From an uncultured Eubacterium sp. (GTDB lineage Bacteria; Bacillota; Clostridia; Lachnospirales; CAG-274), in the NCBI GenBank assembly GCA_900543365.1, contig UQRG01000074.1, forward strand, positions 1-7,221: a stretch of 7,221 nucleotides of DNA. The letters run 5' to 3'. Position numbers and translations under genes: made by a program. The notes under the pieces were generated by a model that saw only the letters and a list, made by a program, of their open reading frames with translations, was not told the DNA's origin and did no database searches. Shown here piece after piece: positions 1 to 6,256 of this stretch; positions within the stretch are counted from its first letter, which is position 1, and each line of letters opens with the position of its first letter.

Positions 1-950
1 CTTATAGTTAAAAGAGCTGTAGATATAGCTGACGGAATACCAGTAAAAGCCATTACCCAAGCCATTATACTAGATACACCAATAAGAAAAACAATAATTC
101 CTGTTGTTTCTGCACTGGTTCTAAATATATCATATAAATCTCTAACTCTTATAGTTTTGTAAAAAAACAAAGACAATATAAGACTGTATACAACAGCAAC
201 AACTGAACCTTCTGTTGCAGTAAAAATACCCTTTACTATACCACCAATAACAATGAGAATAAGTAAAAGGCTAGGAATAGCATCAAAAACGATTTTTACT
301 GCCTCTTTACCATTATAATGTTCACTACTTTTATACCCTTTTTTGGCAGCTATAAAAAATGCAACAAACATACAGCCAATACCCCATAAAATACCAGGAA
401 CATATCCAGCCATAAAAAGAGCAGCAACAGAAGTACCACCACTAACAAGAGAAAAAGTTATAAGCACATTACTAGGTGGTATAAGCAAACCAGTAGGAGC
501 AGATGCAATATTAACAGATGCCGAATAATCTTTATCATATCCCTCCTTATCCTCAATAGGTCCAATAATAGTACCCATAGCTGAGGCAGCAGCAACACCA
601 GAACCACTAATTGCACCAAACATCATATTTGCAAGTACATTAGTGTGTGCCAAAGCACCAGGTATTCTACCTGTTAGAAGTTTTGCAAAATTAATAAGCC
701 TTATGGCAATACCACCCTTATTCATTATATTACCAGCAAGAATAAAAAATGGAATAGCAATAAGTGTAAAAACAGATATACCTGAAAAAGTTCTCTGTGC
801 TCCAGTTAGAAATGCTGCATTAGTATCAAGCACTGGCAATATAGCAACAATAGAAGAAATACCTATTGCAATAGCTATTGGTGCACCCATAAGAAGTATT
901 ACAAGCAAAACAACAGCTATAATTAGACCACAAAAAAGAGCTGTACTCAT
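1..950 (-). CDS. dctM: TRAP transporter large permease DctM, 3' end cut by window edge
   Basis: This is the large membrane subunit of a TRAP transporter, which carries the solute across the membrane using an ion gradient (usually Na+) after delivery by DctP. The frame is open from ATG at 950 to the left edge, giving 316 residues. Family members are usually about 425 residues, so roughly the last 110 are missing. DctM hallmarks are visible: AIPFFILAGNIM (residues 65-76), FGAISGSGVAAASAMG (111-126) and LIPPSN (156-161), set among many hydrophobic helices (about 8-30, 60-76, 105-130, 145-170, 178-202, 225-245, 247-264, 283-303). ATG 950 directly follows the dctQ stop codon, with an AAGGAAGG ribosome site inside the end of dctQ, so the two are probably translationally coupled. 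No internal stop or frameshift is seen. The family call is secure; the substrate cannot be read from this subunit. Confidence 0.95.
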   Translation of the reverse strand, partial: MSTALFCGLIIAVVLLVILLMGAPIAIAIGISSIVAILPVLDTNAAFLTGAQRTFSGISVFTLIAIPFFILAGNIMNKGGIAIRLINFAKLLTGRIPGALAHTNVLANMMFGAISGSGVAAASAMGTIIGPIEDKEGYDKDYSASVNIASAPTGLLIPPSNVLITFSLVSGGTSVAALFMAGYVPGILWGIGCMFVAFFIAAKKGYKSSEHYNGKEAVKIVFDAIPSLLLILIVIGGIVKGIFTATEGSVVAVVYSLILSLFFYKTIRVRDLYDIFRTSAETTGIIVFLIGVSSIMAWVMAFTGIPSAISTALLTI

Positions 951-1421
951 TTATTCACCTTCCTTTAAAATTTGTACAATATTTAAAACAGCATATAATG
1001 ACGTAATAAATCCGCTTAAAGGTACAACAACATAAATATAAGACATTGGAACTCCAAGAGATGCTGTAAGTTGCGTAGCTGTAAGTCTAGTAATATATAT
1101 ACCACCATAAATAAGAACAATAACAGCAAAGACTAAAACCAGAACTTCATTTATAATACTTAATATTTTTTTTGTACTTTGTGACATTTTGTCATAAATA
1201 AAAGTCATTGCCATATGGTCTCTTTTGCCAAAAACAAGTGCTGCACTTAACATAGCTAACCAAGTAAAAGAATAAGTTAAAAGTTCTTCTGACTTTGTAC
1301 TAGGTGAATTAAATACATATCTTGTAATAATCTGATAAGAACCAACAACAACAATAAAAGCAAATATAAAAATACAAACTGCCTCTAAACATTTATTAAA
1401 TACTTTTATAACACTTTTCAT
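951..1421 (-). CDS. dctQ: TRAP transporter small permease DctQ
   Basis: This 156-residue protein is the small four-helix membrane subunit that pairs with DctM. Hydrophobic segments lie at about residues 13-33, 48-66, 87-106 and 124-148. The family pattern is visible in RYVFNSP (34-40), then EELLTYSFTWLAM (45-57), then GKRDHMAM (65-72), and in LGVPMSY (122-128) before the last helix. In many DctQ proteins a Trp stands two residues before the EE pair; here that place is Lys44 in STKSEELL, a mild departure. The length is normal for the family. The start is well supported by AAGGAGG a few bases upstream, inside the end of dctP. The dctP stop and this ATG share one base (TAATG), and the stop codon abuts the dctM start, so the three genes form one operon with coupled translation. 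Confidence 0.95.
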   Translation of the reverse strand: MKSVIKVFNKCLEAVCIFIFAFIVVVGSYQIITRYVFNSPSTKSEELLTYSFTWLAMLSAALVFGKRDHMAMTFIYDKMSQSTKKILSIINEVLVLVFAVIVLIYGGIYITRLTATQLTASLGVPMSYIYVVVPLSGFITSLYAVLNIVQILKEGE

Positions 1422-2422
1422 TAACCCACCTCCTTGTTAATTTCTTGAATTCTTTCATAAACGGGTTTTAATTTAGGGTCATCATTTATCATTTGTTGCT
1501 GCAAACCAATAACCTTTTCCTTAAAGCTATTTACATCAACATCAGAAAAAATTACACCCATATTTTCAGCTTGTTTTTTAGCTTCGTTTACTTGTAATAT
1601 CCATTCTTTTCTTTCAACTTCATTGCAAATCTTAGCTGCATCATCAAATACTTTTCTTTCTTCATTACTTAAACTATTTAAAAACTTAATATTGCCTACA
1701 AGCATATCCGGAACCATTTGATGTTGGTCATAAATATAATACTTAGCAACCTCTCCGTGTTTATTATTAGTAAGAGCAAGCTCATTATTTTCTGCACCGT
1801 CAATAACTCCTTGCTGAATAGCTGTGTAAACTTCTCCAAAAGACATAGGTGCTGCTGCCGCACCAAAAGCCTTAACCATACTAACATTTGAAGGACTTTG
1901 CTGTACTCTTAATTTTAAACCTTTTAAATCCTCAGGTGTCTTAATTGGCTTTCTGGAATAAAAATTTCTTGTACCAGCATCCAACCAAGTAACAGCCTGA
2001 AAACCTGAACTTTCAGTTGCATTAAACACCTGATTTCTAATAACACTATCATCCATAGCCTTGTAATAAGCATCTGTATTATTAAATAAATAAGGTATAC
2101 TAAATACTGAATAAATAGTATCGAATGTTTCAAGATTACCTGTACTGCAAACTACAAAATCAATAGCACCAGTTTGTGTAAGTTCAATAGCTTTAACTGA
2201 TGAGCCTAAAAGTTCATTAGGATAAATTTGTACATCATATTTATTACCTAATTTATTTTCCACATATTTTTCAAAGGCCATAAGCCCTATATGGTCAGGA
2301 TGTGTTTCACTTTGAGAATGGGCTATTCGTACTATTCGTTTGCCATTAGTTCCATTTGCACAGCCACTTAAACAAAACACAACTGAAAATATAAAAACAT
2401 ATAATTTAATATATCTTCTCAT
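1421..2422 (-). CDS. dctP: TRAP transporter substrate-binding lipoprotein DctP
   Basis: This extracellular receptor of the TRAP system captures the solute and presents it to DctQM. I start it at ATG 2422, giving 333 residues, because AAGGAGG lies 6 nt upstream; the longer frame from ATG 2446 would place that ribosome site inside the gene and add eight residues (MKITRRII) ahead of the signal peptide. From 2422 the protein opens MRRYIK, then a hydrophobic core, then lipobox LSGC with the lipid-bearing Cys at residue 21. DctP hallmarks follow: TPEDLKGLKLRV (about 162-173), with Arg172 at the place of the conserved carboxylate-binding Arg, then PMSFGEVYTAIQQGVIDGAENN (about 192-213, in two parts around the GEVYTAIQQG helix). 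The GAENN ending recalls the uronate/aldonate-binding branch of the family rather than the C4-dicarboxylate or sialate branches; that is inference. It is first gene of dctPQM and reads away from the decarboxylase. Confidence 0.95.
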   Translation of the reverse strand: MRRYIKLYVFIFSVVFCLSGCANGTNGKRIVRIAHSQSETHPDHIGLMAFEKYVENKLGNKYDVQIYPNELLGSSVKAIELTQTGAIDFVVCSTGNLETFDTIYSVFSIPYLFNNTDAYYKAMDDSVIRNQVFNATESSGFQAVTWLDAGTRNFYSRKPIKTPEDLKGLKLRVQQSPSNVSMVKAFGAAAAPMSFGEVYTAIQQGVIDGAENNELALTNNKHGEVAKYYIYDQHQMVPDMLVGNIKFLNSLSNEERKVFDDAAKICNEVERKEWILQVNEAKKQAENMGVIFSDVDVNSFKEKVIGLQQQMINDDPKLKPVYERIQEINKEVG

Positions 2423-2428
2423 TATTAT

Positions 2429-2435
2429 CCTCCTT
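2429..2435 (-). promoter_or_regulatory. Ribosome binding site fixing the dctP start
   Basis: The minus strand reads AAGGAGG, then 6 nt, then ATG at 2422. The in-frame ATG at 2446 has no comparable site upstream of it, so this element decides the start and yields a normal lipoprotein signal peptide. Confidence 0.85.
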
Positions 2436-2491
2436 GTTATTTTCATTACAATAAATATTCCCCCATTTGTAAAAAATTATTTATTCTGCTA

Positions 2492-2520
2492 ATTAAACAA
2501 TTTCTTATATTTATTGTTAA
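2492..2520 (-). promoter_or_regulatory. Possible sigma-A promoter for dctPQM
   Basis: On the minus strand TTAACA (2520-2515) and TTTAAT (2497-2492) are separated by 17 bp, each matching five of six consensus positions. Transcription would begin near 2485, leaving a leader of about 60 nt before dctP. The region is so AT-rich that chance matches are expected, and a start further upstream near 2535-2545 cannot be excluded. Confidence 0.35.
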
Positions 2521-2542
2521 ATTCTTACATAAATCGTATAAT

Positions 2543-2565
2543 ATATGTAAAGCTTTTTTACATAT
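2543..2565. promoter_or_regulatory. 9-bp perfect inverted repeat, candidate operator
   Basis: ATATGTAAA (2543-2551) is mirrored by TTTACATAT (2557-2565) across the 5-bp spacer GCTTT. A third, degenerate half-site, CTTACATAA, lies at 2524-2532. The repeat sits 12 bp upstream of the -35 box of the rightward gene and between the two divergent promoters, a position suited to a regulator acting on one or both. No regulator gene is in the window, so the binding protein is unknown. AT-rich DNA makes palindromes common, hence the moderate confidence. Confidence 0.4.
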
Positions 2566-2577
2566 TGCTAAATTTGT

Positions 2578-2606
2578 TTGACTTTTAATAATATTTCAGT
2601 TATAAT
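2578..2606 (+). promoter_or_regulatory. Strong sigma-A promoter for the decarboxylase gene
   Basis: TTGACT (2578-2583), a 17-bp spacer and a perfect TATAAT (2601-2606) form a near-consensus vegetative promoter. Transcription should start near 2613, giving a leader of about 45 nt that ends in AGGAGG (2645-2650), 7 nt before ATG 2658. The leader is too short for a known riboswitch and no terminator hairpin is seen in it. Confidence 0.8.
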
Positions 2607-2657
2607 TAACCTTAAAATTATGGTGCTCATTTGCAACTATAAACAGGAGGTAATAAT

Positions 2658-4052
2658 ATGTCAGCTTATATTTTAAATAAATTACTTGAAATACAAGAAA
2701 AAAATGCCTATCCACTCCATATGCCAGGTCATAAGCGTAATCTTAATTTTATGCCTTATGATTTTAGAACAATGGATATAACTGAAACTGGCGAAGTAGA
2801 TAACTTGCACGATCCAAAAGAAATAATTGCAGAATCTCAAAATGCTATGGCAGAGCTTTTAGGTGCTGACAAATCTTTCTACCTTGTAAACGGAGGCTCA
2901 AGTGGAACTATAGCTGCTATTCTAGGTTGTAATCCTGGTGACCATATACTTGTAGCCACAAATTGCCACAAAAGTGTATATCACGCCTTAGTCCTTTCTG
3001 GAGTAAAGCCTGTATATATTTCACCTCAAATGACAGAAGAAAGTCTTTGTGGTGGTATAAGTATAAGAGATATGTTTAGAGCTTTTGACAAGTATGATAT
3101 AAAAGCAATGGTTATTACTAGTCCAACTTACGAGGGATTTACTTGTAATATTAAAACAATAGCAGACATTGTCCATAAACATAATGCAAAACTTATAGTT
3201 GATGAGTGCCATGGTGCTCACTTTGTATTTTCTGATGTATTTCCACATTCAGCTTTATATGATGGTGCAGATGTTGTTGTTAATAGTTGGCACAAAACAC
3301 TACCTTGTTTAAATCAAGCCGCTGTTTTAAGTGTAAAATCTCAAAAAGTTGACATTTCGAGAATAAAAGAAGCTGTTTCTATTATGAATACTACTAGCCC
3401 ATCATATCCAATACTTGCATCTATTGACTATACAAGACATATACTTACTACAGATAAAAACTTATTTACTTCATATATTGAAACATTAACAGATGCTCGT
3501 AATGAACTTGCCCACTGCAAAGTTCTTAAGCTAATAAATGACAGTATAAAAGGTGAAAATGATATATTTGATTTAGATATTAGCAAATTTACTATTATGG
3601 TAAGAACGGAAATGACAGGCAAGGAGCTTTCTGATATTTTACTTGATAAATATAACATTCAAATAGAAATGGCAGGTCCTCATCATATTATAGCTATGAC
3701 ATCAGTTGCCGATGACCCAAAAGGTATCAAAAAATTTGTAAAGGCAATAAGGGACATTGACAAAAAGTTAGAAAGAAAATATATAGATAAACTTCCTCTT
3801 AAAATATCTCCTGTTAGAGAACCTGAAATAACACCTCGAGATGTTTATTACTCTGAAAAGGAGTATGTGCCTATTGACCAAGGTGAAGGCAGAATACCAG
3901 CCGGCATAATTATGGCATATCCTCCTGGAATACCAATTGTATCTGTAGGTGAAATATTGACCAAAAGTCATATAGAGCAAATTGAAACTTTAAAAAAATT
4001 AAATATAGATGTGATTGGCGTTGATAATGATGAAATTCTTGTTGTAAAATAA
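2658..4052 (+). CDS. PLP-dependent Orn/Lys/Arg decarboxylase family protein
   Basis: This 464-residue protein is a fold-type I PLP enzyme of the bacterial Orn/Lys/Arg decarboxylase family, whose members remove CO2 from arginine, lysine or ornithine to give agmatine, cadaverine or putrescine. It matches the short form typical of Firmicutes (about 460-490 residues, lacking the N-terminal wing domain of the larger inducible enterobacterial enzymes). Visible motifs are HMPGHKR (21-27), GGSSGT (79-84) and NCHKSVYH (102-109, with His104 placed to stack on PLP). They are followed by VDECHGAHF (181-189, with Asp182 placed for the PLP pyridine nitrogen), SWHKTLP (210-216, Lys213 as the Schiff-base lysine) and, in the C-terminal domain, EGRIPAG (410-416) and YPPGIPI (421-427). 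Cys184 replaces the Ala usual in DEAHGAH. The start has AGGAGG 7 nt upstream. Substrate cannot be told from sequence alone. No clear terminator separates it from the next gene, so read-through is likely. Confidence 0.92.
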   Translation: MSAYILNKLLEIQEKNAYPLHMPGHKRNLNFMPYDFRTMDITETGEVDNLHDPKEIIAESQNAMAELLGADKSFYLVNGGSSGTIAAILGCNPGDHILVATNCHKSVYHALVLSGVKPVYISPQMTEESLCGGISIRDMFRAFDKYDIKAMVITSPTYEGFTCNIKTIADIVHKHNAKLIVDECHGAHFVFSDVFPHSALYDGADVVVNSWHKTLPCLNQAAVLSVKSQKVDISRIKEAVSIMNTTSPSYPILASIDYTRHILTTDKNLFTSYIETLTDARNELAHCKVLKLINDSIKGENDIFDLDISKFTIMVRTEMTGKELSDILLDKYNIQIEMAGPHHIIAMTSVADDPKGIKKFVKAIRDIDKKLERKYIDKLPLKISPVREPEITPRDVYYSEKEYVPIDQGEGRIPAGIIMAYPPGIPIVSVGEILTKSHIEQIETLKKLNIDVIGVDNDEILVVK

Positions 4053-4104
4053 CATATTCATAAAATTTTAATAACATTTAGGTTAAATATTTTGTAAATT
4101 CCCC

Positions 4105-4132
4105 TTGAAAAAAATATTAAATGTGTTATACT
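4105..4132 (+). promoter_or_regulatory. Sigma-A promoter (extended -10) for the 122-residue protein gene
   Basis: TTGAAA (4105-4110) and TATACT (4127-4132) are 16 bp apart, and TG one base before the -10 box makes it an extended type. Transcription would begin near 4139, about 27 nt before ATG 4166, with AAAGGGGG (4151-4158) as ribosome site. The downstream gene can thus be expressed independently of the decarboxylase. Confidence 0.7.
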
Positions 4133-4165
4133 ATATAGACATAAGTTTGTAAAGGGGGATTGTAA

Positions 4166-4534
4166 ATGAATAATTTTCCAATAAGCTTAGAAGAGCTAGT
4201 ATATGCTGCACTTTTAGCATTTTGTATTACTTGGTTTATTAATAACGCAATTAAAATAAGAAAACTTCTTAAATCTGCCTCTATTAGTGTAAGCGGACCT
4301 AAGGACATTGCATCAGTTATGGAAAGATGTTATGCTCTATTTCCACTTGATAAAATTGAGTATCATGGTATCACATTTACAAGAGGTATGAAAATTAAGA
4401 TAACTACAACTGCTAATGCTGATTTTGAAGGCGAATTTATAGGTGGTAACTCTCAAAATATGGTATGTATTAAAACAGCCAAGTATATTGTTGCTCACAA
4501 ATTAAGTAATATTACAGATATTTCAAAATTATAA
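4166..4534 (+). CDS. Membrane-anchored protein of unknown function
   Basis: I do not recognise a named family for this 122-residue protein. It has one hydrophobic segment near the N-terminus (about residues 11-27, rich in Leu, Ala and Phe), followed by a basic stretch IKIRKLLK (29-36) that, by the positive-inside rule, would leave the rest in the cytoplasm. Residues 59-119 alternate short hydrophobic strands with Gly and polar turns (GITFTRGMKIKITTT, FEGEFIGGN, MVCIKTAKYIVAH), resembling a small SH3-like or Sm-like beta barrel; this is only pattern inference. The gene looks real: ribosome site AAAGGGGG 7 nt upstream, its own extended -10 promoter, ordinary codon use and a strong terminator directly after the stop. 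It lies downstream of the decarboxylase on the same strand, but the separate promoter argues against an obligatory functional link. Confidence 0.8.
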   Translation: MNNFPISLEELVYAALLAFCITWFINNAIKIRKLLKSASISVSGPKDIASVMERCYALFPLDKIEYHGITFTRGMKIKITTTANADFEGEFIGGNSQNMVCIKTAKYIVAHKLSNITDISKL

Positions 4535-4538
4535 TTAA

Positions 4539-4587
4539 AAAAAGGTGTTGTTACAAAATAGTAACTATTTTGTAACAACACCTTTTT
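4539..4587. terminator. Bidirectional rho-independent terminator between convergent units
   Basis: A 23-bp perfect inverted repeat (4539-4561 with 4565-4587) has a 3-nt TAA loop. The outer part of the stem is AAAAAGGTGTTG on the left and its complement on the right, so each strand ends in a run of T (TTTTT rightward; seven T leftward, 4543-4537). It starts 4 nt after the stop of the 122-residue protein gene and ends 3 nt before the stop of the convergent ATPase gene, so it can end transcription from both sides. Confidence 0.93.
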
Positions 4588-4590
4588 AAT

Positions 4591-5370
4591 TTATAAAGCA
4601 TTTCCTCTTTCAAGACTTATTTTATTAAATACTTCAAGCAAATCGTCTGTATTAGCATTTTTCTTTTCTTCAGCATTCAGATCCATAACAGCATTGCCTT
4701 CGTGCATCATAACAAGTCTATTACCATACCTAAGAGCAAACATAAGATTATGCGTAACCATAATAGTTGTAAGTTTTTTTTCTTTAACAACCTTATCAGT
4801 AAGTTCCATAATAATTTCAGCAGTTTTAGGGTCAAGAGCTGCCGTATGCTCATCTAATATAAGAATATCAATAGGTGTCATAACAGACATCAAAAGAGCC
4901 ATAGCCTGTCTTTGACCACCAGATAAAAGACCAACCTTAACACTAAGTTTATCCTCAAGTCCAAGATTAAGCTGTGAAAGAAGTTCTTTGTAATAATTAA
5001 CTTTCTTTTTGTTAGTACCACCAGACAAGCCAAAAATTTTACCCTTGTTATCAGCTAAAGACATATTTTCAAGTATAGTCATTGATGCACAAGTTCCCAT
5101 AGAAGGGTCTTGATAAACTCTACCAATTTTTTTATATCTCTGAAATTCCTTCATTTTAACAATAGATTTACCATTAATTGTAATATCTCCACCATCAATA
5201 GGCATTGAACCACAAATAATATTAAGCATAGAAGTTTTACCAGAACCATTACTGCCAATAATACTTAAAAATTCATTTTGCTTAACTTCCATATTAAATT
5301 TATTAAAAAGCTGAGTTTCATTTACAGTACCTTTATTATAGATTTTATCAATATTAGTCAATTTAATCAT
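4591..5370 (-). CDS. ABC transporter ATP-binding protein (aromatic amino acid type importer)
   Basis: This 259-residue ATPase energises the importer encoded with it. All nucleotide-binding motifs are intact: Walker A GSNGSGKT (39-46), Q-loop Gln87 in VYQDPS, signature LSGGQ (149-153), Walker B DILILDE (168-174), D-loop ALDP (178-181) and switch His207 in VTHN. The LDEHTAALDP form is common in ATPases paired with LivH-like permeases and ABC_sub_bind receptors. I start it at ATG 5370, which has AGGAGG 8 nt upstream; the in-frame GTG at 5379 overlaps that ribosome site and is unlikely. The start overlaps the permease stop by 8 nt (ATGATTAA), indicating coupled translation. It is the last gene of the operon and its stop is 3 nt from the shared terminator. 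Fusion or truncation is not seen. Confidence 0.93.
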   Translation of the reverse strand: MIKLTNIDKIYNKGTVNETQLFNKFNMEVKQNEFLSIIGSNGSGKTSMLNIICGSMPIDGGDITINGKSIVKMKEFQRYKKIGRVYQDPSMGTCASMTILENMSLADNKGKIFGLSGGTNKKKVNYYKELLSQLNLGLEDKLSVKVGLLSGGQRQAMALLMSVMTPIDILILDEHTAALDPKTAEIIMELTDKVVKEKKLTTIMVTHNLMFALRYGNRLVMMHEGNAVMDLNAEEKKNANTDDLLEVFNKISLERGNAL

Positions 5371-6235
5371 TATCGGCACCTCCTTTTTTGAAACTGCTTA
5401 TAATAAGAATAATAAGGAATAACACGCCTGTTACAAGTTTCATATCAATAGACTTTAAACCAGCAGAAATAGCACATGCTACACACGCCTTATAAACTAT
5501 TGAACCTATTAAAACAGCTGTAGTAGTTTTGATAAAATTAAGTTTACCAAAAACATTAGTACCAATAATAACAGAGGCAAGACCAATAACCATTGTTCCA
5601 GTACCCATTGAAATATCAAAAAATCTCTGTTGTTGACACATTACACAGCCAGCAAGAGCAACAAGAGCATTTGCTATGACAAGACCAATAATCTTAACAG
5701 TGCCTTTATCCTTAGCAAGAGATGTAACAACAGAAGCATTGTCACCTACAGCCCTAAGAAGAAAACCAGACTTAGTCTTTAAATACAAATCCATAGCTAT
5801 TTTACAAATAAGAGCAACAACAAAAATAACTATAACTGCATTAAAATCACCTGTGCTATCTGCTATAGGAGATATATTAAAAATAGTCTTATCGCTAAAA
5901 ATCGGTACATTAGCTTGACCAGATGTAATATGTAAGTTAATTGAATAGAGAATTGTCATAGTAATAATACCAGAAAGCAAATCCCTAACCTTAAACTTAA
6001 CGTGAATAATACCAGTTACTAAACCAGAAATACCACCAGCCACAAAAGCAACCGGCAGTGTAATATATGGATTAATACCAGCCTTAATCATAACAACACA
6101 GACGGCAGCTCCCAAAGGAAAGCTGCTGTCTACTGTAAGGTCTGGAAAATCCAAAATTTTATAAGTAATGTATATACCAAGAGCAAGTATTGCATATATC
6201 AAGCCCTGCTCCAGTACACTTAAAACCAAAGCCAT
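5363..6235 (-). CDS. ABC transporter permease, LivH-like (BPD_transp_2 type)
   Basis: This 290-residue integral membrane protein forms the translocation channel of the importer. It has about eight hydrophobic segments (roughly residues 8-27, 40-51, 57-77, 87-100, 132-148, 181-200, 212-228, 236-256 and 267-281, some possibly re-entrant). Subfamily landmarks are DFPDLTVDSSFPLGAAV (29-45), the cytoplasmic coupling loop GFLLRAVGDN (157-166) and IGLASVIIG (217-225). The start has AAGGAG 8 nt upstream, and the gene lies 21 nt downstream of the binding-protein stop. Its end overlaps the ATPase gene by 8 nt. The order receptor, permease, ATPase matches the TrpXYZ-type loci of Firmicutes. Only one permease gene is present, so the membrane part is presumably a homodimer, as is usual for this group. 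Specificity rests mainly on the receptor. Confidence 0.93.
   Translation of the reverse strand: MALVLSVLEQGLIYAILALGIYITYKILDFPDLTVDSSFPLGAAVCVVMIKAGINPYITLPVAFVAGGISGLVTGIIHVKFKVRDLLSGIITMTILYSINLHITSGQANVPIFSDKTIFNISPIADSTGDFNAVIVIFVVALICKIAMDLYLKTKSGFLLRAVGDNASVVTSLAKDKGTVKIIGLVIANALVALAGCVMCQQQRFFDISMGTGTMVIGLASVIIGTNVFGKLNFIKTTTAVLIGSIVYKACVACAISAGLKSIDMKLVTGVLFLIILIISSFKKGGADND
5379..5384 (-). promoter_or_regulatory. Ribosome binding site fixing the ATPase gene start
   Basis: The minus strand reads AGGAGG, then 8 nt, then ATG at 5370, all within the end of the permease gene. The in-frame GTG at 5379-5377 uses the last G of this element, so it cannot use it for initiation. Confidence 0.8.
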
Positions 6236-6256
6236 TATATTTACTCCTTACTAGCC

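Noticed and set aside
343..1035. Plus-strand open frames (343-528 and 643-1035) opposite the TRAP genes
   Set aside because: They lie antisense to dctM, the second also running into dctQ, have no ribosome site, and their translations are Ile/Ala/Pro-rich reflections of membrane-protein codons. The minus-strand DctM reading carries clear family motifs.
2620..2676. Short out-of-frame upstream ORF of 18 codons in the decarboxylase leader, overlapping its start
   Set aside because: It has no ribosome binding site, contains no run of regulatory codons, and no alternative hairpins are visible; it is most likely chance.
4086..4118. AATATTTT / AAAATATT inverted repeat after the decarboxylase gene as a possible terminator
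   Set aside because: The stem is only A-T pairs with a 17-nt loop and no following T run, and it overlaps the promoter of the next gene.
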